This document shows, piece after piece, positions 35,765 to 46,242 of a stretch of 64,000 nt of DNA. Source of the stretch: Thaumasiovibrio sp047250365. Its GTDB lineage: Bacteria; Pseudomonadota; Gammaproteobacteria; Enterobacterales; Vibrionaceae. The notes below the pieces were generated by a model. The model searched no databases and was not told the origin of the DNA. It was given only the letters and a program-made list of their open reading frames with translations. Location of the stretch: contig NZ_JBLBVL010000015.1 in the NCBI RefSeq assembly GCF_047250365.1, forward strand, positions 1 through 64,000. The letters run 5' to 3'. Each line of letters opens with the position of its first letter. Position 1 is the first letter of the stretch. Both the position numbers and the translations under genes were made by a program.

Positions 35765-37393
35765 TTAACCTTCAGCAGCTCGACCACGTTGTGGGAAAAG
35801 TCCACGCGGTCGTTTTTGAATAAATAGAATGATAAATACCAGAACTAAAATCTTGGCAAGCACAGCGCCCGCCCATGGCTCTAAGAATTTATTAAATAAG
35901 CCTAAACTCATCCCTGCGACAAAAGTTCCCCATAAATTGCCGACACCACCAAACACCACCACCATAAAGGAGTCAATGATGTACGCTTGTCCCATATTAG
36001 GGCCTACGTTGGTTAACTGAGAAAGCGCGACACCGGCAATACCAGCAACACCAGAGCCAAGCCCAAACGTCATCGCATCAACACGCTCTGAACGGATTCC
36101 CATCGCCCTTGCCATTGATCTATTTTGAGAAACAGCGCGCACTTGAAGTCCTATTGGAGTCTTACTCAACACCATTAAGAGACCAATAAAGACCAATACG
36201 CAGAAAAGGAGAATATATAAGCGGCTATACGTTAGAGACAACATTGGGTTGATTTCCAGCGCTCCAGATAACCAACTGGGTGTACTGACTGAACGGTTTA
36301 AAGGGCTAAAAATTGATCGAACCGCTTGTTGTAAAATAAGGCTAATACCAAACGTTGCCAGTAACGTTTCCAATGGTCGACCATAGAGGTGACGAATAAC
36401 GCTACGCTCAATAGCAACACCTACCAATCCTGCAACAACAAATGCCATCGGTATTGAGAGTAAAAGAGAAAGACCGATATGGTTTGGCATCAACTGTTGC
36501 ATAACATACGTCGTATAAGCGCCAATCATAATGAGCTCCCCATGAGCCATATTGATAACGCCCATCACCCCAAACGTGATGGCTAGACCAATGCCCGCCA
36601 AGACTAAAACAGAGCCGAGGCTTAATCCAAAAAAGAGGGTTTCAATACTTGAATAGAAGGTTTGACTCTGCTGATAACTATCTAGTGAGCGTTCTGCTGC
36701 AGCAATAATCGCAGGGTCTTTCTCATTGGAAAGAAGGTTATTTAGAGTTTTCAATACTGTCGATTGCTTATACTCACCGAGAGCTTGGACGGCAGTAATA
36801 CGCGCTTGAGAAGATGCATCGGTATCTAGCGCAACACCAGCAGCAAGGGTTAACTCAATGAGAGCATAAATGTCACTCTCTTTTTCAACTTCTTTCTGAG
36901 CTTCCAAAGCAGTCAGCAACTCAGGATCGCTTGTCCCTAACAGCGTTTGAATGGCGTCATATCGCGTAGCCTTATCCTTACTTGTTATACCTAGGGTTGC
37001 AATCTCGTTACGAATAACTCGACGTAGATTGTTATTCACACGTACTTTTTTAAACGACTTAATATTATTGATTAGAAGCGTTTCACCACTCCATGCCGAT
37101 AGTGCTTCCTTATCTGTTTTATTATTTTCAATAACAAAAAGTTCGCTGTGCTGCTTACTCGAATTATCACTCAAATAATAGAGCGAACCATTAAGCCATG
37201 CTGATAAAAGCGGCTCGACTCTCTCACTCTCAGAGTCATGTACCAACCAGTCAATAGCTTCTAATTTTAACGGTGTTTTTTTACCGAGTAACGCGTCGGT
37301 AAAACTAGATTCATTATTGATACTTGCCCAGGCAAAATTGATACAGGCGCAGAATAAAGCAACTGCGCTCAACATTTTAAAAATGACCTTCAT
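35765..37393 (-). CDS. urtB: Urea ABC transporter permease UrtB (542 aa)
   Basis: LivH-type permease with the long N-terminal periplasmic extension characteristic of UrtB. A signal peptide (ALFCACINFAWAS) is followed by about 220 residues with HEAT-like repeats (e.g. RYDAIQTLLGTSDPELLTALEAQ, RITAVQALGEYKQS), then about eight TM helices with GLAITFGVMGVINMAHGELIMIGAY and VFGGVGNLWGTFVAG. Length fits the family. Confidence 0.94.
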   Translation of the reverse strand: MKVIFKMLSAVALFCACINFAWASINNESSFTDALLGKKTPLKLEAIDWLVHDSESERVEPLLSAWLNGSLYYLSDNSSKQHSELFVIENNKTDKEALSAWSGETLLINNIKSFKKVRVNNNLRRVIRNEIATLGITSKDKATRYDAIQTLLGTSDPELLTALEAQKEVEKESDIYALIELTLAAGVALDTDASSQARITAVQALGEYKQSTVLKTLNNLLSNEKDPAIIAAAERSLDSYQQSQTFYSSIETLFFGLSLGSVLVLAGIGLAITFGVMGVINMAHGELIMIGAYTTYVMQQLMPNHIGLSLLLSIPMAFVVAGLVGVAIERSVIRHLYGRPLETLLATFGISLILQQAVRSIFSPLNRSVSTPSWLSGALEINPMLSLTYSRLYILLFCVLVFIGLLMVLSKTPIGLQVRAVSQNRSMARAMGIRSERVDAMTFGLGSGVAGIAGVALSQLTNVGPNMGQAYIIDSFMVVVFGGVGNLWGTFVAGMSLGLFNKFLEPWAGAVLAKILVLVFIILFIQKRPRGLFPQRGRAAEG

Positions 37394-37537
37394 AACTAGC
37401 GTCCTTATACGCCCGAAACAAATTCTTCTCTAATTGGAAGATCGCTTTGATTGTTCAGGTACTTATAAATAGGTCGCTGCAATAGAAAAACTCTGACCTC
37501 TAATGCAGCAAACCTGTTGCAGAAAACAGATGGCTAA

Positions 37538-38821
37538 CTATTTAGCGCCAGCACACTTGTTGGTTTCTACGTTAAACGCACCACATGAAAATGGTTTAGA
37601 CCAGCTTGAGAAAATTTTTGCAGATTCAGGAAGGAAATCTGACCACGCATCACCAGCAACTAACCCCGTTGTTTCCCATACGGTTTCAAACTGACCATCG
37701 TCTTGAATCTCACCAATTAACACTGGTTTTGTAATATGGTGGTTAGCAAGCATTGTTGAATAACCACCAGTCAAGTTAGGAACAGATACGCCAATCAGTG
37801 CATCTTGCACGGCTTCAGCTTCTGTTGTGCCTGCATTGGTTACCGCTTGCGCCCACATATTAAAACCGATGTAATGCGCTTCCATTGGATCGTTTGTCAC
37901 ACGATCTTCGTTTTTGATGAACGCATGCCATTTTTCGACAAACTCGGCATTTTCATCGGTATCAACACTCATGAAGTAGTTCCATGCCGCAAGGTGGCCA
38001 ACCAATGGCTCGGTGTCCATGCCTGACAGCTCTTCCTCACCAACAGAGAACGCAATCACAGGAATATCTTCCGACGACATGCCCTGCGCGCCAAGCTCTT
38101 TATAAAATGGGACGTTAGCATCACCATTGATGGTTGAAACAACAGCAGTTGCTTTACCTTCTGAACCAAAGCGCTTAATGTCAGAAACAATAGATTGCCA
38201 ATCAGAATGACCAAAAGGGGTGTAATTAATCATGATGTCTTCTTCTGCAACACCATGGGATGCTAAATATGACTCTAAAATTTTGTTCGTCGTACGTGGA
38301 TAAACGTAGTCAGTACCAGCAAGTACCCAACGCTCAATCTCTAGCTCCTCCATCAAATAGTCAATCGCAGGAATCGCTTGTTGGTTAGGCGCAGCCCCCG
38401 TATAGAATACATTCTTCGACGACTCTTCACCTTCATATTGCACTGGGTAGAAGAGAATACTGTTTAGCTCTTCCACAACAGGTAACATTGATTTTCTTGA
38501 AACCGATGTCCAACCACCAAAAAGAACATCGACATTCTCTTTTTCAATCAACTCACGTGTTTTTTCCGCAAATAAAGGCCAGTTTGATGCAGGGTCAACA
38601 ACCACTGCCTCTAGCTTCTTGCCAAGTAACCCTCCCTTTTTATTTTGCTCTTCAACTAACATCTGCACGGTATCTTTCAGTGTTGTTTCACTAATCGCCA
38701 TCGTCCCTGATAGTGAATGAACCACACCGACTTTTATCGTATCTTGCGCTGCAACCATTCCTGAGGTGAATGCAAGAGATGCACACAGTGCCGTTAGTTT
38801 GAGGTTGAACTTCATGTTCAT
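37538..38821 (-). CDS. urtA: Urea ABC transporter substrate-binding protein UrtA (427 aa)
   Basis: Periplasmic urea-binding protein. Signal peptide KLTALCASLAFTSGMVAAQ, then DTIKVGVVHSLSGTMAISETTLKD, FGGWTSVSRKSMLPVVEELN and LFYPVQYEGEESSKNVFYTGAAPNQQ, all typical of UrtA. ATG 38821 has AGGAG 9 nt upstream; a further ATG 33 nt earlier lacks one. First gene of the cluster, 145 nt before urtB, with a sigma-54-like promoter just upstream. Confidence 0.95.
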   Translation of the reverse strand: MNMKFNLKLTALCASLAFTSGMVAAQDTIKVGVVHSLSGTMAISETTLKDTVQMLVEEQNKKGGLLGKKLEAVVVDPASNWPLFAEKTRELIEKENVDVLFGGWTSVSRKSMLPVVEELNSILFYPVQYEGEESSKNVFYTGAAPNQQAIPAIDYLMEELEIERWVLAGTDYVYPRTTNKILESYLASHGVAEEDIMINYTPFGHSDWQSIVSDIKRFGSEGKATAVVSTINGDANVPFYKELGAQGMSSEDIPVIAFSVGEEELSGMDTEPLVGHLAAWNYFMSVDTDENAEFVEKWHAFIKNEDRVTNDPMEAHYIGFNMWAQAVTNAGTTEAEAVQDALIGVSVPNLTGGYSTMLANHHITKPVLIGEIQDDGQFETVWETTGLVAGDAWSDFLPESAKIFSSWSKPFSCGAFNVETNKCAGAK

Positions 38822-38864
38822 GGTCTTACTCCTATATATTGAATGTTTATTCAACAGACTTAAT

Positions 38865-38881
38865 TACAAGAATAGTGCCAA
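38865..38881 (-). promoter_or_regulatory. Sigma-54-type promoter of the urea cluster, with GCAC-rich upstream region
   Basis: The minus strand reads TTGGCACTATTCTTGTA: GG at -24 and GT at -12 with exactly 10 nt between (consensus has GC at -12). The predicted start lies about 33 nt before urtA ATG. Upstream, TTGCACCA (about 39040-39047) and other GCAC/GTGC half sites (38990-39066) resemble NtrC enhancer sites. This predicts induction by nitrogen limitation. The remaining gap to 39287 has no gene I can support. Confidence 0.55.
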
Positions 38882-39287
38882 GAAGTACCGACAAAGATAA
38901 AACGACTTAAATGATTGATTTATATCGACATACTGTGCATTGCTTTTTTATGTTGATTATATTGCTCGCATGTAAATATGCATGAATTTGGTGCGCTGCC
39001 CCTGTGAGTGACCCAAAATAGGTAGCACTGCAACACGAATTGCACCAATTTTATCCTCTATGCACAATTTTAGCGTTGCTTCAAAAATTAATACGATTGA
39101 ATAATCTTGATGAATTGATCCCAACAAACCGCTAGAAGCACCACCCTTGTTCAGCTGCTAACTGTAGTTGGTCAGGCCAACGCCAACCTCACTGTTTATT
39201 CAACGTACGGTGAAAAAGGGTTACTGTGCCATGATGGATAACACACTCACGGAAAAGCCAAATTATTCCTCTACCCTAAAACAGGAC

Positions 39288-40367
39288 TTACCTACCAACT
39301 TCGCGTGCATTGTGCCTATATTCATCTGAAATTCGCGGTTGCTCAATCGTTATTTTGACAATCGCATGATCAGTACTTGCACTATCTAATGCAAAGATAG
39401 GATTAATCAAGTGGCGGTCATAACACGAATATTGAGTGACCGTTGCAATACCTAATGGGCTTGCATGATCAAAAGCGGCATTGACTAAAATATAATCCAA
39501 TACACTGCCTTTATTTGCATAGTAGTGTGTTGGTGGACGGACACATTGAGTATTTACATTAAGCTGGCGATAAAGATCCCAACTGTCGGTAAGTATGTCC
39601 GTTGAGTTAATACCACGAAACGTACTGCAATCTAAAGGCTCATTAAAATCACCTAATACCACCATTGGATGAAACGGTTGAGTCAACGTGTTTGTATGCT
39701 CCACTTGACGATGCGCAATAAAATCCACCACGCAATTAGCTTCAGATCCTCGCTGAATAACAGATGCCCACTCCCCAAGGCGGACCTGATGTGCAAGTAG
39801 ATCTTTTCCTGCAAACTTTTCAGCCGGCTCCTTCTGCATAACTGAATTATGAGCGTTATTGTCAGTCAGTGGCGCAGCACGACGGGACTTAAAGTGAACA
39901 ACAACAAAGGTAATCATGCCGAAATCGGGATGCATAACCTCTGCAACCACTGGTGTCCGACTAAAAGAAAAATCGGCCGCTAGTCCCATTTGGGCAATTA
40001 ACTCAGCAGAGACCATTAATGGTTTTACCGATATGATTGGCAATCGACTCGCAATACCAACGACTGGACTGTCATAGATATAGCCATGCTGACAGCGAGG
40101 AGTATCAACAGCGACTAGCGTGTACCCATATGGTGCTAAACGTTCCGCAAGTGCATCAATACTAAATATTTCTTGAAATCCAATAACATCGGGTAGGCTA
40201 TCTTCAACATAGGCGTCTACCCATGCGCACTTTTTCTGCCACTCCTCAGCAGAAAGGATATTATACAACTCATAAGCGGCATTTGGTGGTTCAATAAAAT
40301 TAAGTAAATTCCATGTAGCAACCGATAATGTGGCACATTTTGAATCAGCAACGTTACTCTGCAACAT
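39288..40367 (-). CDS. Endonuclease/exonuclease/phosphatase-family protein (359 aa)
   Basis: EEP-fold hydrolase (DNase I/sphingomyelinase superfamily). Motifs in order: ATWNLLNFIEP, VIGFQEIFS (metal Glu), VVVHFKSRR, VVLGDFNEPLD and STDHAIVKI (catalytic His). No signal peptide is evident. The substrate cannot be told from sequence (nucleic acid or phospho-ester). Single gene on the minus strand. Confidence 0.85.
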   Translation of the reverse strand: MLQSNVADSKCATLSVATWNLLNFIEPPNAAYELYNILSAEEWQKKCAWVDAYVEDSLPDVIGFQEIFSIDALAERLAPYGYTLVAVDTPRCQHGYIYDSPVVGIASRLPIISVKPLMVSAELIAQMGLAADFSFSRTPVVAEVMHPDFGMITFVVVHFKSRRAAPLTDNNAHNSVMQKEPAEKFAGKDLLAHQVRLGEWASVIQRGSEANCVVDFIAHRQVEHTNTLTQPFHPMVVLGDFNEPLDCSTFRGINSTDILTDSWDLYRQLNVNTQCVRPPTHYYANKGSVLDYILVNAAFDHASPLGIATVTQYSCYDRHLINPIFALDSASTDHAIVKITIEQPRISDEYRHNAREVGR

Positions 40368-40595
40368 ACGGCTTCCCTACTATATCAAGGCTCTTATGAC
40401 TATATCAGATAGTTCGCCTCTTTAAGCGCTCAATCACTCACCACTAGAGGCAACGCAAAGAAGGGGGACTATTCACGCTTGCTTACATAGTTATCTGTTG
40501 AAGGAACATATTCTTTTGAGTTGTCTGCCATCGACCATTAGAATACAGCGCTATTATGGCATTTCTGCCAAATATCTTTCGCTAAGGTTCCATCA

Positions 40596-41679
40596 ATGCC
40601 CAAAACGTTCCGTAAACGCCCCATTCTTTTAGCTTGTCTCATTATTAGTATCGGTCAATTAAGTATGGGGTTGATTTTCCCTTCTCTACCTGGGATTGCG
40701 GGAGATTTTAACGTTAGCTTAGATGAGGCTCAGCTTCTCGTTGCGATTTGCGGGCTAGTGCTTGTTATTCTTTCTCGTGATAGTTTATACGGCATGGTCG
40801 CGGGACGTTTTATTCAAGGTTTGGGGACTGGCTGTTGTGCGGTGCTTGCCCGAGCATCAACACGAGACAGTTATTCCGGCGATCAGCTTCCTACCGCTCT
40901 CTCTTATGTCGCAATGGCCGCCTCTATCACCCCACTTTGTGCGCCAGTCATAGGCGAACTGATTAACCACCACTTTGGCTGGGCAATGGTGTTTGTCACA
41001 TTATTAATGTTATCTCGTCGTCGCGTGGTTTGCTATCTCTGTGCTATTTAAAGAGACAATGACAACCCGCACCAAAGTGCCAAACGTAAGTAATATCCAC
41101 CGACAATATCTCTCTTTGTTGAAGTCACGCTACTTTGTTAGCTTCGCAAGCATTAGTTGGCTCAACTTTAGCTTGGTGGTCACCATGATATCCATTATGC
41201 CATTTATTATGCAAAATCAAATTGGCATGAGTTCTGATGAGTACGCACTCTGGGCTGTTATTCCGGCTTTAGGCATGCTAACTGGGACAACGCTAACAAA
41301 CCGATTTCGCCCAGTTATTGGCATCCGAAAAATGCTGCTCTGTACCCCTTTCCTGCACCTATGCGCTGCACTCTGGTTCATCATGGCACCAATGACACCA
41401 TTAGCAATGATGGTTGGTCAATTCATGATGGTGATTGGTAACGGTATTGCATTACCCTGCTCTCAAGCAATGGTGATGCAACCCTTCAAGCGACAAGCCA
41501 GTGCAGCAGCCGCCCTCGCCGGTGGTGGACAGATGATCATCTCCTCTTTAGTGAGCATGGGATTGGTACAGATAGGCATTAATTTACCTTGGCATTTAGG
41601 TGTGGTTATTGGCGTTTTCGCTATCATCACATTAAGTAACATTATTCGTGGCTTCAACGCACCTAAACCTGCGGTATAG
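40596..41679 (+). pseudogene. Broken Bcr/CflA-type multidrug MFS transporter
   Basis: Two overlapping frames (40596-41051 and 41041-41679) together resemble one drug:H+ antiporter. Lesion 1: after LLVAICGLVL the sequence jumps to GRFIQGLGTGCCAVL, missing about 45 residues that should include the TM2-TM3 loop motif. Lesion 2: after FVTLLMLS the frame shifts, ending at CAI, while the other frame continues VLFKETMTTRTK. Neither half is a full transporter, so it is non-functional. Confidence 0.85.
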
Positions 41680-41863
41680 CACTATTTAACAAGAGCAACA
41701 TCAGGCAAGTAAAGGGCTATAACAGCACGACAAACAGACCCAGCTCACATTAATAAAATTCGTTACATTATCGTGCAATGATTTTTTTGACCTATCTCGG
41801 AAATGCGTGGTAAAACGTTTGCCATCTTCCTTCTTACGCATAGCAAAAGGTTTAGCGTTCAAT

Positions 41864-43834
41864 ATGAAATATGCATTACTTTGCGCGTCGATTGTTGCAG
41901 CAATGACGGCTAACGCCTCGACAGATAACAATTTCAATCTGACCATCGCACACATTAATGATACTCACTCTAACTTTGATCCACTTCCAAGCGATTTTAG
42001 TAATCAATCATTGCTTGATGGACAAACCGTTTTCAACACCATGGGTGGTCACCCTCGTATTTTGAATGCCTATAATGAAATTGAGGCCAACGCTAAACAG
42101 AATAACGACAGCCTACTATTCTTACACGGTGGTGATGCGTGGCAAGGTACGGGTTATTTCAAACTGAACGAAGGTAAAATGAATGCTGATATCCTCAGCA
42201 AAATGAACCTAGACGCCATGGCGCTTGGTAACCACGAGTTTGACCTAGACAATGCTAAACTTGCTGATTTCATCAACAATGTTAGCTTCCCTGTATTGGG
42301 CGCCAACATGGATACCAGCAACGATGCCGACCTAAACGGCCTAGATAACCTTCATCCATATGCTGTATTTGCGTTTGACGGGCATAACAAAACACGCATT
42401 GAAGACGTTAATAACCTACCAAAAGATCAACAATTGGTGGCTGTTATTGGTCTTGTCTTAGAAGACATGCCAACCACATCACCAAATGTTGGCGATGTTA
42501 CTTTCCAAAGTGAAATCGAGACCGCGCAAGCATTAGTGAATACTTTAAAAGAAAAAGGTATTCCAAACATCATTGCCCTAACCCACCTAGGATTGGCGCG
42601 AGATATTCGCATTGCAGAAAACGTTAACGGTATTGATGTTATTGTTGGTGGTCACTCACACTCACTATTGGGTGATTTTGCGAACCTAAGCCACGGCACT
42701 AACGAAGCATATGCGCAATTAATCCGCAATCCAAATGGAAAGCAAACCTGTATTATTCAGGCTGGCCAATATGCACAAGCAATTGGCCAAGCAACCGTTG
42801 CTTTCACCCCTGAGGGTGACTTAGCCGAATGTAATGGTGGCAATACACTGCTATCGTCTGAAACTTTCCACGACCATGCTCAACGCCTAGATGCCAATCT
42901 TCTGGGTAAAAAAGAGACCAAGCAGGTTCATCGCTTTATCGATGAGCAGCCAAACATCCAAATCGTTGCGGAAGACAAAACACTACGTAGCCATATCGAC
43001 AGCACCTATAAGCCTGCACTAGAACAAGCCTACGGTGATGTTATTGCGCACGTACCAGCAACACTAAACCATGAGCGTCGACCTGGTGACAATGGCACCG
43101 ATGTACACGGCTCACGCGTAGCACCAATCATTGCTGAAGGGCAAGCTTATTGGGCTAACCTGCCAGAAGTCATCGCTGCGACAGACATGTCTGTTGATTT
43201 TGCTTTGGTTGGCGCTGGTGGTGTTCGTACCAATATCGAAGAAGGGGCATACTACGAAGGTAATGTGTCGATGGAGCTACTGCCATTTAGTAACTACCTC
43301 AGTGTTGTTACTCTACCTGGTAGCACCATCAAACAGCTGATTAACGAAACAGTGACGCTATCACTAGACAACAGTGCACACTTCGGTAAATTCCCATACC
43401 CTGGCAATATGCGCTTTGCTTTTAACGAAATTGAATCAGAAAAAGCGGGTGAAATCACTAACATTGAACTTCGCTCTGGCGCAGAAGCATGGGTAACACT
43501 GCAAGATGATGTCGATTACAACGTAGTAATGACCAACTATAATGCCAATGGTAATGATGACTGGCACGCGATTTATGAAGCTCAAGCAGAGCACGCAAAA
43601 CGTGTTGATCTGGTTATCGAAAATGGCGTAGTCACTGGCTACCCAGTTGAGCGTGTTAAGTTTGACGGCAGCCGTTACACCGCTATCTACAAAGATGGCA
43701 ACGCACCTCAATGTGATATTGAAACGACGCTATGTAACACCGATGCACTATCTGTTATTAAGTACATTCGTAACAACCCACAACGTTTAGAGCGACAAGA
43801 CAGCGATGCTGTGACGCTAAACCGCCTAAACTAA
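41864..43834 (+). CDS. Secreted 5'-nucleotidase/metallophosphatase (656 aa)
   Basis: UshA/CpdB-like enzyme that releases phosphate from extracellular nucleotides. Signal peptide ALLCASIVAAMTANAS. Metal-site motifs: IAHINDTHSNFDP, HGGDAWQGTGYF, ALGNHEFD, ALTHLG and VIVGGHSHS. The C-terminal 5'-nucleotidase domain has VGAGGVRTNIEEG and NYNANGNDDW. Start ATG 41864 gives a normal signal; the ribosome site is weak (AAGG). Followed by a strong terminator. Confidence 0.9.
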   Translation: MKYALLCASIVAAMTANASTDNNFNLTIAHINDTHSNFDPLPSDFSNQSLLDGQTVFNTMGGHPRILNAYNEIEANAKQNNDSLLFLHGGDAWQGTGYFKLNEGKMNADILSKMNLDAMALGNHEFDLDNAKLADFINNVSFPVLGANMDTSNDADLNGLDNLHPYAVFAFDGHNKTRIEDVNNLPKDQQLVAVIGLVLEDMPTTSPNVGDVTFQSEIETAQALVNTLKEKGIPNIIALTHLGLARDIRIAENVNGIDVIVGGHSHSLLGDFANLSHGTNEAYAQLIRNPNGKQTCIIQAGQYAQAIGQATVAFTPEGDLAECNGGNTLLSSETFHDHAQRLDANLLGKKETKQVHRFIDEQPNIQIVAEDKTLRSHIDSTYKPALEQAYGDVIAHVPATLNHERRPGDNGTDVHGSRVAPIIAEGQAYWANLPEVIAATDMSVDFALVGAGGVRTNIEEGAYYEGNVSMELLPFSNYLSVVTLPGSTIKQLINETVTLSLDNSAHFGKFPYPGNMRFAFNEIESEKAGEITNIELRSGAEAWVTLQDDVDYNVVMTNYNANGNDDWHAIYEAQAEHAKRVDLVIENGVVTGYPVERVKFDGSRYTAIYKDGNAPQCDIETTLCNTDALSVIKYIRNNPQRLERQDSDAVTLNRLN

Positions 43835-43862
43835 TCGGTTTATACTAATCTGATACGACACA

Positions 43863-43896
43863 AGAGAGGCAAACATTCCGATGTTTGTCTCTTTTT
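43863..43896 (+). terminator. Terminator of the 5'-nucleotidase gene
   Basis: Stem AGAGGCAAACAT / ATGTTTGTCTCT with one mismatch, TCCG loop, then TTTTT. Confidence 0.9.
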
Positions 43897-43976
43897 ATCG
43901 CATAAGCCTTTACCAGCAGGCGATGTACACATTAGGCTAAAATTTAAATCCATAACCAGCAAATAAGGAACACAAT

Positions 43977-44204
43977 TTGAAAAGAGTCGTTTTGTACGTT
44001 AAAAACAGATGCCCGCATTGTAAAGATGCACAGCGTTATCTTGATACGAAAGGCATCAAATATCGACTAGCGGATGCTGCTGAGCCTAGAGGAAGAAAGG
44101 AACTCGAAGCGATGGGGGCGAGATCTGTGCCTGTATTGAAAATAGGAGAACGTGTTCTAATCGGCTGGAACCCTAAAAACTTCGAACGCATATATAATGA
44201 GTAG
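43977..44204 (+). CDS. Small glutaredoxin-like protein (75 aa)
   Basis: Thioredoxin-fold protein of minimal length with active-site CPHC (VKNRCPHCKDAQRYL), cis-Pro region ARSVPVLKIG and C-terminal IGWNPKNFERIYNE. The start codon is TTG at 43977, with AAGGAA 8 nt upstream. Probably reduces disulphides or glutathionylated proteins in the cytoplasm. Single gene. Confidence 0.85.
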   Translation: MKRVVLYVKNRCPHCKDAQRYLDTKGIKYRLADAAEPRGRKELEAMGARSVPVLKIGERVLIGWNPKNFERIYNE

Positions 44205-44294
44205 GCCAAAACACCCGCTTGGCCTATCGCATTAATCATACGGCATGAACCAGTCTAGACACGTTGATCTCTATGTTATTGCTCTAACTTAAAA

Positions 44295-44717
44295 TTAAAA
44301 TGAGTAGCGTACGCCCACAGCGGCATCAATACCTAGCTTAACTCGATTATCTAAATTAATTCCCGGCGATATTTGTCCATAGCCATTCCATCCTGGTGCA
44401 AAGTTCAAATTTAATCCCAACGGCAATCTAACCCCAAAATCGTCCTTCCAGCCAATAAATGCGCCGCCACCAACATACCAATTCAGTGGCATGCCTTCCA
44501 CATTGTCGACATGGCCCTGACGAAACAGGTAGTCGGCAGTGAAACCGTCATTACCAACAAACAGATTTAAGTTGCTGTTTATCTGCGCGGTAACCCCTAA
44601 TCCATAATCATATGCGAAACCAGCTTTAACACTAGCATGGCTCATTGGCACAAGTAAGCCACCTAATAAAAATGCGCACGCCACTCTCTTCGTTTGTTTC
44701 AATGTATTCTTCATCAT
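44295..44717 (-). CDS. Small outer-membrane beta-barrel-like protein (140 aa)
   Basis: A signal peptide (RVACAFLLGGLLVPMSHAS) is followed by alternating polar/hydrophobic strands rich in Gly and aromatic residues (VKAGFAYDYGLGVTAQINS; NWYVGGGAFIGWKDDFGV) ending VGVRYSF with a C-terminal Phe, as outer-membrane barrels do. About six to eight strands fit. Start uncertain: ATGs at 44714, 44717 and 44732 are in frame. Function unknown. Confidence 0.65.
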   Translation of the reverse strand: MMKNTLKQTKRVACAFLLGGLLVPMSHASVKAGFAYDYGLGVTAQINSNLNLFVGNDGFTADYLFRQGHVDNVEGMPLNWYVGGGAFIGWKDDFGVRLPLGLNLNFAPGWNGYGQISPGINLDNRVKLGIDAAVGVRYSF

Positions 44718-44963
44718 TTCATCTAATTTCATTGTTTGTAATTGGACATAGCGAACCAATGCCAGCATCGCTATCCGTTATGCGATTAAAGTACCCAAAC
44801 TGTGTCAGATAATTGTCATATCGATGCCAATTATGCTTGATATCACTAATGCCTTTACAGTAATTATCAGTAAACAGTCGAGAGCTGCCGCTCGCTTCAT
44901 GTTAGAATGCCGCCCATATTGACCGCTATACTGTCATATAGCGACCGAATTCAGAGATAAATA

Positions 44964-46157
44964 ATGCCTTTCTCCACACTGGGTCTCAGCGAACCTATAC
45001 AACAAGCGCTGTCTGAACAGGGCTATAGCAAGCCTACACCAATTCAAGAAAAAGCCATCCCAGTTGCACTGGCTGGCAAGAATATTCTCGCTGCTGCCCA
45101 AACAGGCACCGGAAAGACGGCCAGTTTTGTACTACCAATTCTTGAAAAACTACGCCATACACAGACGCAACGCAAAAAGCGTATACGTGCATTAATACTG
45201 ACCCCAACTCGAGAACTCGCGTTACAAGTCGCCACCAATATTCAAGTCTATAGCAAACACCTACCACTGACGTCGATGGCAATGTATGGCGGCAGCGAAA
45301 TCCAGCCGCAAAAGCAACGTCTTGTTGAGGGTGTGGATGTATTAGTCGCTACGCCAGGCAGATTATTAGATATGCTTTACCAGCGCGCCGTCTATTTTGA
45401 TGAAGTTGAAATGCTGGTTATCGATGAAGCAGACCGCATGCTAGACATGGGCTTTATTGAAGACATAAACGCCATCGTAGAGCGTCTACCTGTAGATCGT
45501 CAAAATATGCTGTTCTCTGCCACCTTATCCCCACAGGTGCGCCGACTAGCAAAATCGGCGATCAGTCATCCTGTAGAGATCAATATCAGCGCTGACAGCA
45601 ATCAAAAGCCACACATAGAGCAGTGGATTACCACCGTTGATAAAGATAAAAAATCGCAACTTCTCAGTGAACTGATTGCCGAACATCAATGGCCGCAAGC
45701 GTTAATTTTCATCCAAACAAAGCACGGCGCAGCGAAATTGGTCGCGCAACTAGAAAAACGCGGTATTGAAGCGGAAGCATTCCATAGTGGCCGAAGTCAG
45801 GCGATGCGTGAACAACTGCTGCAAGATTTCAAGGAAGGCAAGATACGCTTCCTGATTGCAACTGGTGTAGCGGCGCGTGGTATTGACATCCAAGGCTTAC
45901 CTTTGGTGATTAACTACGACCTGCCTGATAAAGCAGATGATTATATCCACCGTATCGGTCGAACGGGGCGTGCTGGAACGCCGGGCTTGGCGATCTCTTT
46001 TGTGTCTAAAGATGACTTCCGAAACTTATGTGCTATCGAAAGTCGTTTAAATCACTTACTCGATAGACGAGAAATCGAAGGGTTTGTACCTCGCAAGCCG
46101 GTACCGACTTCGATTCTTAACTATGTGCCGATACACAAGCGTCCACAAGAGAAGTAA
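44964..46157 (+). CDS. DEAD-box RNA helicase, RhlE-like (397 aa)
   Basis: ATP-dependent RNA helicase. All motifs are present: Q motif PTPIQEKAIP, Walker A AQTGTGKT, PTRELALQ, TPGRLLD, VIDEADRMLD, SAT, ARGIDIQGL and HRIGRTGRAG. The C-terminal tail is short (LDRREIEGFVPRKPVP to end), most like the RhlE group. Monocistronic. Confidence 0.92.
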   Translation: MPFSTLGLSEPIQQALSEQGYSKPTPIQEKAIPVALAGKNILAAAQTGTGKTASFVLPILEKLRHTQTQRKKRIRALILTPTRELALQVATNIQVYSKHLPLTSMAMYGGSEIQPQKQRLVEGVDVLVATPGRLLDMLYQRAVYFDEVEMLVIDEADRMLDMGFIEDINAIVERLPVDRQNMLFSATLSPQVRRLAKSAISHPVEINISADSNQKPHIEQWITTVDKDKKSQLLSELIAEHQWPQALIFIQTKHGAAKLVAQLEKRGIEAEAFHSGRSQAMREQLLQDFKEGKIRFLIATGVAARGIDIQGLPLVINYDLPDKADDYIHRIGRTGRAGTPGLAISFVSKDDFRNLCAIESRLNHLLDRREIEGFVPRKPVPTSILNYVPIHKRPQEK

Positions 46158-46242
46158 CACCATCACTTGAATCTTTGTTATCCAAGTGAATATAGCCGCG
46201 TTATCGTATCGTGCGATGCGCGGCTATCCATATAAGACTAAA

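Noticed and set aside
39020..39050. Second possible sigma-54 promoter (TGGTGCAATTCGTGTTGCA on the minus strand)
   Set aside because: The GG and GC elements are 13 nt apart instead of 10, so spacing does not fit.
46192..46227. Inverted repeat ATAGCCGCG / CGCGGCTAT between helicase and arsJ
   Set aside because: It has no T run and a long loop, so I do not call it a terminator, although it may still pause transcription from both sides.
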